From Rikenellaceae bacterium (lineage in GTDB: Bacteria; Bacteroidota; Bacteroidia; Bacteroidales; UBA932): DNA of 12,003 bases. Below the pieces are notes generated by a model that did no database searches, was not told the origin of the DNA, and saw only the letters and a program-made list of their open reading frames with translations. Location: the NCBI GenBank assembly GCA_900767375.1, contig CAAFYX010000137.1, positions 1-12,003 of the forward strand, in the 5' to 3' direction. A program made the position numbers and the translations under genes. Positions 5,725 to 12,003 of the stretch are shown here, one piece after another (the first letter of the stretch is position 1; every line of letters starts with the position of its first letter).

Positions 5725-7374
5725 CTAGTTTAAAGGGAGGCTTAGATACTGAGGGGCGCCCTTTGCGTCGAAGCCCTCGACCTCGAGGATGAAGCGGCCG
5801 TCATAGGACGGAAGGGCGTAGTGGAGGACTCTGGACTCGCCAGGGCCGATGTCCACAAGCGGATGCCATAGGATGGTCTGGCGAAGGTCAGGATGATCCT
5901 TGCTTCCGTCAGGAAGATACGCCGCGACAGGGAACGACTCGCCCTGCCAGTTGACCACGCGCACGTTATCTCCGAAGGAATATGAAGGCATATTGCGCTT
6001 GTAGGTCACGAAGTTGATGATTCCGGAATATGACCAGGGACCCAGATTGTAGTAGTGCGGATAGATGATGACCTTCTCGACAAGGAGAGGGTCGTAGTCG
6101 AATATCTTCGCATGGTCCAGCACAGGGACGCCGTCCAGAAGGACAAGCGCAGGAATGTTCGACAGTGCTGAAGGCCTATGGGAATCCTGGACGAAAACGA
6201 CCAGGTTGCGCACCTTCCCCGACTTGAGGACCCTTATCTGATGGATGAACTCTATGAACAGCTCCTCCATAAGAGGGAAACGGGTGTAGTCATCGAGGAT
6301 GTACTCTATCCTGTCGGCGTCGAGGAAAGGATCCTCCGGTATGTCCAGACGCTCGTACAGGGAGTCTGCCCCCGCGGCCTTGCGGACCTGCATCGCCACG
6401 CTGCGGTCAAGTATCCTCTGCTCCAGGGATGCGCTGAGAGGCATCGCCTCCAGGCCTGTGGCCTTCACGCTCCTGAACGGAGAGTCTATGTCCAGATGGC
6501 AGTCAATGCCGGGACTGGAGATCTCGATGAACGCCTCTTCGTCGCCGAAAATGTTCCTCGTGTAGAAAACGGCTTCGCCACCGTCCGTCACCTTTGTGGA
6601 ATACATATCCGAAACTCTGCCCGGGATGGACAGGAAGGCATTGTTGCCCGCTATGGTGCTGAAATCCTCAGTGCCCCTTACGCGGGTCCTGACTATCTCG
6701 CCCTCGTAGTCCGGGGTGCGGATGTCGGAGAAAGCAGTGCCGCAGGTGGCGCCGTCGCGGAACGTGACAGGATTGGAGGAGTTCGGGGACACGATGCCGT
6801 CATCATTGAAAAGGGAAACGCTGAGGCTTACCGGCTCGGATGACATATTGGTCAGTGTAAGGCGGCCGTCCGCCATCTCCGCCCTGAGGGAGCCGGCGGC
6901 CGGAAGGGCGGCAGAGGACAGGGAGGCGTACGCATCCGCATCAAGTATCTCCACGCCCGAGCCGGAGCGGTCGGTAGTGAAAGGATTGATGATGGAGATG
7001 GTGCGGAAGCCCTCCTCGAAGTCATAGCCCTCCTCGTTGAAGCACTGGGAGGTGTATGCCACTATCTTGTAGTTCCCTGTCGGGATGGTGTTCTGAATCT
7101 TAAGCATTCCGCCGCCACGGCCGTTCAGGAGAGCGATCTTTCCTGTCTGGACGGGGCCGTCGGCGGAGATTATCTCCAGATAGGCCACACGGCTGAGGTC
7201 CGACCGGCAGCCGGCGGCAGTGTTCAGGCAGAACGCGGAGACGAACATGTCGTCACCCGCCACATATACGTCACGGTCGGTGGAGATATACACACGCTCC
7301 GGGACGGCATCCTGGGCCCGGCAGACCAGCAGGGCGGACGCAAGCAAGAATATGATGGTCAACAGTCTTTTCAT
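5725..7374 (-). CDS. Secreted Bacteroidota protein with MG2-like N-terminus and barrel-less TonB plug-like segment
   Basis: Function unknown. Residues 1-20 are a signal peptide (cleavage likely after CRA20); Cys18 follows Val, so a lipobox is unlikely. Residues 27-130 look like the MG2-type beta-sandwich of alpha-2-macroglobulin-like proteins (VYISTDRDVYVAGDDMFVSA, then IPTGNYKIVAYTSQ). The middle is beta-rich with no clear homologue. Near 357-378 is a segment (DDYTRFPLMEELFIEF) of a kind that recurs in such proteins. Residues 408-460 resemble a TonB-receptor plug: PALVLLDGVPV, DPLLVEKVIIYPHYY, then SGIINFVTYKR. No beta-barrel follows; the protein ends after another 90 residues. It is the third gene of the operon, 12 nt after the DUF4249 gene, so it probably works in the periplasm or outer membrane with that receptor. 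The family identification is from memory of similar Bacteroidota proteins. Confidence 0.75.
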   Translation of the reverse strand: MKRLLTIIFLLASALLVCRAQDAVPERVYISTDRDVYVAGDDMFVSAFCLNTAAGCRSDLSRVAYLEIISADGPVQTGKIALLNGRGGGMLKIQNTIPTGNYKIVAYTSQCFNEEGYDFEEGFRTISIINPFTTDRSGSGVEILDADAYASLSSAALPAAGSLRAEMADGRLTLTNMSSEPVSLSVSLFNDDGIVSPNSSNPVTFRDGATCGTAFSDIRTPDYEGEIVRTRVRGTEDFSTIAGNNAFLSIPGRVSDMYSTKVTDGGEAVFYTRNIFGDEEAFIEISSPGIDCHLDIDSPFRSVKATGLEAMPLSASLEQRILDRSVAMQVRKAAGADSLYERLDIPEDPFLDADRIEYILDDYTRFPLMEELFIEFIHQIRVLKSGKVRNLVVFVQDSHRPSALSNIPALVLLDGVPVLDHAKIFDYDPLLVEKVIIYPHYYNLGPWSYSGIINFVTYKRNMPSYSFGDNVRVVNWQGESFPVAAYLPDGSKDHPDLRQTILWHPLVDIGPGESRVLHYALPSYDGRFILEVEGFDAKGAPQYLSLPLN

Positions 7375-7386
7375 CGCAGCAGTGGA

Positions 7387-8577
7387 TTAATATTTCCAAT
7401 AATCAGGTTTCGCATAAGGCGAGCCGCCGAAGACCCTGCAGTCCACACATCTTCTGCTGATCCAGTCAGGATCGGCCAAAGGCTGTGGCGGGGCATAAGG
7501 GGCATAGCCGGCCCGATAGTGATCGTACCACTCGTCCTTCCTGGGCTGGAGCAGAGTCTCGTCGAATGACTCCCTCTCCTTGTAGAAACCTGTACGGTCA
7601 TTCAGAATATACAATGCATTGGAGCTCCTCTGCGCGGCGCTTATGTAGCCGTAGACGATCTCCGAAGGATCTTCCAGGCAGGTGATATTGCCTATGACCT
7701 CGCTCGGGTTAGGAGCGAAGAGGCTGCCGCTGTAGTCGGAGTTGTTCCTGACATTCTGCCAGTACGCATAGGCATCCTTGGTAATGGCCTGCAGCTGGAC
7801 AGCGATGTGGTATATGTAGGAAATACGCCTGTCAGTCCTGTTGATGGAATAGAACTCCAGGTCCACGAAACGGTCGTCAGACTGGTTCTCCGTCGAGAAA
7901 ACCATTATGTTGCTGGACTCGTTGTGGCTCCAGCAGTAATAGTTGTTGTCAGGAACGAAAGCCTGTACCACCTCACCGGGACCGTTCGGAACAGGTGAGC
8001 CCCACCAGTACTGGGTCACGGTAGGAGGAACATAGATGTATCTCGCCTGAAGGATGGTGTGATACTCCCAGTCCTCGACATAGTCCCATTTGAAATAGCT
8101 CTCGCCGCCGGCATGCATGCTGATGGCGATGTTCATCCTGTCCCTTTTCTCGTCAGGGATATAGGAAAGGGAATCGATGACGCCGGGCTTGCAGACGCGC
8201 TGGAAAGAGGATTCGTATGACTTATTGGTTTTAAGATTCCTCACGCGGAGTTTGTAAAGCCTTTCAGGAGACGCTTCCCGGGTGTCCACCATGTATCCGC
8301 TGGAGCTTCGATACTTTACAGGATATACGGATCCCAGGTCATCGACCACACTGACTTCGGCAGGGATGTTCCCCTCTTCCTGATAGATGACGGATATAGG
8401 TGTCGTAGTGCTGACTTTAACCGTGGTGAACTCTCCGATAAGGATGTCGCCTTCGATGACCATCGCCCCTCCTTCACCCTCGGCTTCGATGTCCAGAGGG
8501 TACACGCAGGACGCCATCCCCAGAAGGACGGCAAGGAATGAAAGGGCTTTTATATGTTGTTTGAGAGTATTCATCAT
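7387..8577 (-). CDS. DUF4249 family outer-membrane lipoprotein
   Basis: A 396-residue lipoprotein that in Bacteroidota is usually encoded beside a TonB-dependent receptor and is presumed to help with substrate capture; the biochemical role is not established. The signal peptide ends in LGMASC with lipidated Cys24. An acidic stretch follows (DIEAEGEGG, 29-37) that might serve as a surface-export signal. The C-terminus carries the DUF4249 hallmark RCVDCRVFGGS..KPDYW (376-394), including a Cys-x-x-Cys pair (377, 380). The start ATG at 8577-8575 overlaps the receptor stop as ATGA, which points to translational coupling; a second in-frame ATG follows at once (8574-8572), so the true start may be one codon later. 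It takes the place a SusD-type lipoprotein would have in a classic glycan operon, but no SusD features are seen. Confidence 0.87.
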   Translation of the reverse strand: MMNTLKQHIKALSFLAVLLGMASCVYPLDIEAEGEGGAMVIEGDILIGEFTTVKVSTTTPISVIYQEEGNIPAEVSVVDDLGSVYPVKYRSSSGYMVDTREASPERLYKLRVRNLKTNKSYESSFQRVCKPGVIDSLSYIPDEKRDRMNIAISMHAGGESYFKWDYVEDWEYHTILQARYIYVPPTVTQYWWGSPVPNGPGEVVQAFVPDNNYYCWSHNESSNIMVFSTENQSDDRFVDLEFYSINRTDRRISYIYHIAVQLQAITKDAYAYWQNVRNNSDYSGSLFAPNPSEVIGNITCLEDPSEIVYGYISAAQRSSNALYILNDRTGFYKERESFDETLLQPRKDEWYDHYRAGYAPYAPPQPLADPDWISRRCVDCRVFGGSPYAKPDYWKY

Positions 8578-11500
8578 CCGAACTTGAGATTAAGGTTGAT
8601 GTAAGGGATAGGGCAGGCGAACACTGAAAGCTTGTAGCCTCTCAAAGCACCGCCTCCGTTGGTGGAGTAGTAGATGGAGTAGGCGTTCTTGCGGCCTGTC
8701 ACGTTATAGACACCGAGGGTCCAGGTCATATGGGTGAGCTTCCTCAGGTAATGTCCCGGATCGATGTTCAACGCCAGGTCAAGCCTGAAATAATCAGGAA
8801 CCCTGTAAGCGTTCCTGAGAGAATAGGCCAGACGCCTTCCTCCAGCGTAGAAGTAGGATGACACCGGCAGGGTGACCGGACGTCCGGTGGAATAATCCAG
8901 GTTGAAGGACATCGAATAGCGGTGGGTGAACTTGTAGTTGCCCACAAGCTTCACGTCGTGAGGCTTGTCGTGAGGGGCGTTGTACCAGTCGCCGCCGTTG
9001 ATGGTCGCGATGCCGCGGTCCTCCATCTCACGCATCAGGGAGCGGGAATAGGTGTAGGACAGCCAGCCGTTCAGCTTGCCGAGAGGCTTCTTGACCATGA
9101 ACTCGACGCCGTAGGCCTTGGCGTAAGTCGGGACGAGGTCGGAGGCGAGGTCTTCGTTCATGATCAGTGTGGCTCCCGACTTGTAGTCATAGCTGTTGAC
9201 TCCCCTCTTGTAATAGCCTTCGAGGGAGAGGTCTATCTTGTTGTCGTTCACGGACCAGTACAGTCCGGAGGCGGCCTGCCAGCCTCTCTGAGGCTTCAGG
9301 CCGTCACCCACCAGATGCCAGGCATCCATCGGCGACACCGAAGCGGTGTTCGAGATAAGGTGGATGTACTGGTTCATGGTGTTGAAACCGGCCTTGAAGG
9401 AAAGGTTCGGGCGGAAGGAATACTTTCCTGAGACGCGCACTTCCGGTGCGGCGTAGAGCTTGTCCGAAGGACTCAGCGACTTGAATGAGGAAAGTCGGAG
9501 ACCCAGGTCGAGGGAGAACTTGTCATCCGGCTTCCAGGTGTCCGAGGCATAGAGCGCAGGCTCGATGCCCTTCATCCAAGGAAGGGCCTTCTCCACTATC
9601 AGGGAATGCTCGGAAAGGGGCGTCATGTGCCCCGGATTGAGCATATAGTAAACCGCCTGCGCTCCATACGAGAGGGAGTGGCGGTCGTTGAGGACTGTCT
9701 TGAAGTTCCACTTGGCGAAGAGCTGGTCGATGTCGTTCTCGACGATGTAGCCGGAGACCACATTGAACGCATCGTCCACTTCGCTGGAGTATTGGTCATA
9801 GCCTGCGGCGAGCGTCATTGTCGTGCGCTGCGACAGGGAGTTCCTCCATTTGAGGGAGGCGTTCAGGTTCGAGTAGTGGAAGGTGGTGTCGCCGTCGAAG
9901 CTGAACTTGTCGCGGGACCAGTAGCCGTAGGCCTGGATGGTGTTCTTTTCATTGACCTTGTGCGTGACGCTGAGGTTGAGGTCGCTGAAGGAGGCGCCGC
10001 CGCCGTTGTAGGCGCTATCATCAGGCAGCAGGCGCATCATCCAGTTCGAGTAGGTGGTGCGGCCTCCGGCGATGAAGGTGGTCTTCTCTCCCAGAGGCCC
10101 TTCCAGATGGAAGCGGCTGGTCAGAAGACCGAGGCCGAGGGAGCCCTGGAGCTTGTTGGAATTGCCTTCGCGTCCGCGGACGTCGAGGACCGAGGAGATG
10201 CGGCCGCCGAACTCGGCGGGGATGGAGCTCTTGTAGAGCTCGACGTCATTGATCACGTCGGTATTGAAAGCGGAGAAGATGCCGAAGAGGTGGCTCGGGT
10301 TGTAGATGGTGCCGTCGTTGAAGAGGACGAGGTTCTGGTCGGTGGAGCCGCCGCGGACGTTGAAGCCGCTGGAGGCCTCGCCCACGCTCTTCACTCCCGG
10401 GAGGGTGAGCACCACTTTCAGGACGTCAGCCTCGCCGAAGGCCACAGGGACCTTCTGGATGGTGTTGATCCTGACCTTCTCGATGCCCATCCTGGCGTCG
10501 CGGTGGTTCACCATGCTCTCGGCGGAGACCACGGCGCCCTTCAGGGAGGTGATCTTCTCCTTCATAACCACGTCCAGACCGCCGTCGCTGTGGACATTGA
10601 CACTGAGGTTCAGGTCCTCGAGGGAGTAGCCGCTGAAGCTGAGGGTGTTCTCGCCGAGGGGGAGCTGGATGCGGTAGAGGCCGTCGTTGTCGGTCATCGC
10701 GTAGGCCTTGCCCTTGTCGTCGAAGACTGCGACGCCGATCAGCGGCTGGCCGGAAAGCACGTCGCGGACAACGCCGCTGACGTAGGCCCTGTCGCCGCGC
10801 GCGTCCTCGTCCTGGCCGATATCATAGATCTTGTTGGCGAAAGTCACCATCTCGTGGCCTGCATTGATGAGCTTCAGCAGCTCGTCATCGCGGGTGCCGT
10901 CAGAGGAGGCGAAGAAACCCGCAGGGAGCGAGGTGTAGATGGTCCTGTCGCCTATTTTGAAGTCGCCCGAAGGGAGCTGGGCGGAAGTTCTGAGCGAGTC
11001 CGGAACCGCAGGGATGAGCTCTTCCCGGGCAATCTCGAACGTGCGGCCGACGGAGTTCTTCGGGGATTTCTTCAGAGCTTGGAAGTTCCTTCCCGCCGGG
11101 GATGCGAGGTACTTCCTTGTGCGGCCCTTGCGGAGAGGGGTCACGGTGCCGCCATCCTCCATCCAGAAGGTTTCGACAGGCTCGAATATCTCCATTATGG
11201 TTCCTGTGCCAGCCGCAGCAGTGATCATATCCTCTACAAGGCGTTTCTCAGTCCTGCTGTAGACGGTGAAGCCGTCCTCGTATTCCACTTTGTAGAAGCC
11301 CTCGGGGACGTCCTTGTAGCCCTTCTTGTTCAGGTTCACATAGCGTTCGCCGCCGATAGTGAGCCAGTCCACCTGACTACGGCGGACGACGACAGGGCTG
11401 CGGTTGTCGTCAGGCAGGGCGAAGACCTCCTGCCCGTAGGCGTCGATGTTAAGGAGTATGCCGTCGAACCATTTCCCGTCGAGCATAAGCCCGCCTTTAA

Positions 11501-11699
11501 CAAACTCCGGGGAGTCCCAGAAGTAGGTGCCTTCGTACTGGAAGTTGTAGCGCTTCGCCTGGCGGGAGCGGAATACCGTGGAATTGTCCCTGGCCTTGTC
11601 CATGAACAGGAGGCCTTCCTGGCTGTCCTGGGCCGTGAGCGGGAGCGGCTGAAGGGCTGCCGCCGCAAGCAGTATCAGAAGAGATAGTTTCAGTTTCAT
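8574..11699 (-). CDS. TonB-dependent outer-membrane receptor with extended N-terminal domain, DUF4249-associated type
   Basis: Energy-dependent importer in the outer membrane, substrate unknown. I take the ATG at 11699-11697, giving 1041 residues. A TTG 15 nt upstream is in frame but lies inside the presumed -7 box and adds residues before a normal signal peptide (MKLKLSLLILLAAAALQPLP, cleavage near 24). Order of parts: extra region 25-295; carboxypeptidase-regulatory-like beta domain about 305-380 (YVSGVVRDVLSGQPLIGVAV); plug about 400-510 with VPVAFGEADVLKVVLTLPGV, NVRGGSTDQNLVLFNDG, YNPSHLFGIFSAFN and PAEFGGRISSVLDVR; then the barrel to the terminal SVFACPIPYINLNLKFG, ending in aromatic/hydrophobic strands. 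The plug sequence is the form found with DUF4249 partners rather than SusC. No STN domain was recognised, so sigma/anti-sigma signalling is not suggested. The gene heads a three-gene operon and is divergent from rpsO. Confidence 0.93.
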   Translation of the reverse strand: MKLKLSLLILLAAAALQPLPLTAQDSQEGLLFMDKARDNSTVFRSRQAKRYNFQYEGTYFWDSPEFVKGGLMLDGKWFDGILLNIDAYGQEVFALPDDNRSPVVVRRSQVDWLTIGGERYVNLNKKGYKDVPEGFYKVEYEDGFTVYSRTEKRLVEDMITAAAGTGTIMEIFEPVETFWMEDGGTVTPLRKGRTRKYLASPAGRNFQALKKSPKNSVGRTFEIAREELIPAVPDSLRTSAQLPSGDFKIGDRTIYTSLPAGFFASSDGTRDDELLKLINAGHEMVTFANKIYDIGQDEDARGDRAYVSGVVRDVLSGQPLIGVAVFDDKGKAYAMTDNDGLYRIQLPLGENTLSFSGYSLEDLNLSVNVHSDGGLDVVMKEKITSLKGAVVSAESMVNHRDARMGIEKVRINTIQKVPVAFGEADVLKVVLTLPGVKSVGEASSGFNVRGGSTDQNLVLFNDGTIYNPSHLFGIFSAFNTDVINDVELYKSSIPAEFGGRISSVLDVRGREGNSNKLQGSLGLGLLTSRFHLEGPLGEKTTFIAGGRTTYSNWMMRLLPDDSAYNGGGASFSDLNLSVTHKVNEKNTIQAYGYWSRDKFSFDGDTTFHYSNLNASLKWRNSLSQRTTMTLAAGYDQYSSEVDDAFNVVSGYIVENDIDQLFAKWNFKTVLNDRHSLSYGAQAVYYMLNPGHMTPLSEHSLIVEKALPWMKGIEPALYASDTWKPDDKFSLDLGLRLSSFKSLSPSDKLYAAPEVRVSGKYSFRPNLSFKAGFNTMNQYIHLISNTASVSPMDAWHLVGDGLKPQRGWQAASGLYWSVNDNKIDLSLEGYYKRGVNSYDYKSGATLIMNEDLASDLVPTYAKAYGVEFMVKKPLGKLNGWLSYTYSRSLMREMEDRGIATINGGDWYNAPHDKPHDVKLVGNYKFTHRYSMSFNLDYSTGRPVTLPVSSYFYAGGRRLAYSLRNAYRVPDYFRLDLALNIDPGHYLRKLTHMTWTLGVYNVTGRKNAYSIYYSTNGGGALRGYKLSVFACPIPYINLNLKFG

Positions 11700-11711
11700 A
11701 ATCGTTGTCCC

Positions 11712-11719
11712 CAAAGATA
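11712..11719 (-). promoter_or_regulatory. Candidate -7 box for the TonB receptor operon
   Basis: On the minus strand, TATCTTTG is an exact match to TAnnTTTG, 12 nt before the receptor ATG. Transcription would begin only about 5-8 nt upstream of the ATG, so the mRNA would be nearly leaderless. There is no TTTG at -33 (GAAA is found at that distance). The box overlaps the alternative TTG start codon, which argues against that start. Confidence 0.5.
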
Positions 11720-11755
11720 ATCATTTTTAAAAAATATCTTTCTTTTACTCAATGT

Positions 11756-11786
11756 TTTGCAATCACAAAAAAAATATCTACCTTTG
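11756..11786 (+). promoter_or_regulatory. Canonical Bacteroidota promoter for rpsO
   Basis: TTTG (11756-11759), a 19-nt spacer, then TACCTTTG (11779-11786) match both elements of the Bacteroidota housekeeping promoter with standard spacing. Predicted initiation near 11791-11794 gives a leader of about 60 nt before the rpsO ATG. The leader starts with a small GC hairpin (CCCG 11799-11802 pairing with CGGG 11806-11809) and becomes very AT-rich before the start codon. Confidence 0.75.
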
Positions 11787-11855
11787 CCCCGCTTTTGTCC
11801 CGTTCCGGGCTCAAGCAGCTGAATACTTTTTTATTAACTAAAAATTTTTTGCAAA

Positions 11856-12003
11856 ATGGCCGAATATTTAGAGCCTTCAAAAAAGCAAGAGATTTTCGCG
11901 AAGTACGGAAAGTCTAATAAAGACACCGGTTCTCCAGAGAGTCAGGTTGCATTATTTTCCTACCGTATCGCTCACCTTACCGAGCACGTGAAGAAGAACA
12001 AGA
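11856..12003 (+). CDS. rpsO: 30S ribosomal protein S15 (C-terminus cut by window edge)
   Basis: Primary-binding protein of the 30S subunit that contacts 16S rRNA and the platform. Only 49 of about 89 residues are present. The fragment shows the family pattern: helix 1 with KKQEIFAKYGKS (9-20), the loop KDTGSPESQVALF (22-34) containing the conserved DTGS..xQ element, and helix 2 with RIAHLTEHVKKNK (37-49). The ATG at 11856 puts this pattern at the normal distance from the N-terminus. The start is preceded by an A/T-rich leader without a Shine-Dalgarno, normal for the phylum. It has its own consensus promoter, divergent from the receptor operon. No feature suggests a functional link between the two. 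Confidence 0.95.
   Translation, partial: MAEYLEPSKKQEIFAKYGKSNKDTGSPESQVALFSYRIAHLTEHVKKNK

Noticed and set aside
7387..8577. SusD-family glycan-binding lipoprotein
   Set aside because: The C-terminal Cys-x-x-Cys/GGS/KPDYW signature and the length fit DUF4249; no SusD helical-repeat features were seen.
9606..11687. 693-codon open frame on the plus strand opposite the TonB receptor
   Set aside because: Its translation is low-complexity, rich in Val/Glu/Ala/Asp, without any domain, and lies wholly antisense to an unmistakable receptor gene. GC-rich codon bias explains its length.
11697..11714. TTG start for the receptor, 5 codons upstream
   Set aside because: It overlaps the -7 box and places five extra residues before a standard signal peptide; the ATG at 11699 is better.
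11791..11855. rpsO leader as a riboswitch or autoregulatory RNA
   Set aside because: Only one 4-bp GC hairpin is visible. S15 autoregulation by leader RNA is known in other bacteria, but no S15-binding structure could be recognised by eye here.
11705..11917. 70-codon plus-strand open frame across the rpsO promoter and start
   Set aside because: It covers promoter elements and out-of-frame rpsO sequence and has no coding character.

Overview
The window reads as chromosome of a member of the Bacteroidota, probably a GC-rich Bacteroidales lineage. The grounds are a TonB receptor/DUF4249 pair, promoters of the Bacteroidota form TTTG-N19-TAnnTTTG, almost no Shine-Dalgarno sequences, and an S15 protein of Bacteroidota type. 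Coding DNA is clearly GC-rich while the intergenic spacers are AT-rich. I cannot name a genus from sequence alone.

Region 1 (1-4197, minus strand) is a four-gene operon, transcribed right to left with 3-12 nt between genes. In order of transcription it encodes a PfkB-type sugar or sugar-acid kinase, a LarA-family (DUF2088) nickel-pincer hydroxyacid racemase/epimerase with its catalytic residues intact, erythronate-4-phosphate dehydrogenase (pdxB), and 6-phosphogluconate dehydrogenase (gnd, cut by the left edge). All four products belong to families that act on polyhydroxy acids or sugars, phosphorylated or not.

Region 2 (4288-5661, plus strand) is a secreted CE15-type glucuronoyl esterase, divergent from region 1 across a 90-nt spacer. 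It should free glucuronate-bearing xylan from lignin-type esters. This suggests, as inference only, that region 1 handles uronate-derived acids, for example mannonate to gluconate to 6-phosphogluconate to ribulose 5-phosphate.

Region 3 (5666-5713) is a perfect 19-bp inverted repeat between convergent genes. Its T- and A-tracts are in the opposite order to a normal intrinsic terminator.

Region 4 (5725-11699, minus strand) is a three-gene envelope operon: a TonB-dependent receptor with a long extra N-terminal region, a DUF4249 lipoprotein whose start overlaps the receptor stop (ATGA), and a secreted protein with an MG2-like front and a plug-like segment but no barrel. No SusD homologue is present. 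The imported substrate is unknown.

Region 5 (11700-12003) is a divergent promoter region followed by the start of rpsO (ribosomal protein S15), which runs off the right edge. I saw no tRNA, rRNA, CRISPR array, insertion sequence or phage gene. No gene-free stretch exceeds 300 bases; the longest is 11700-11855.
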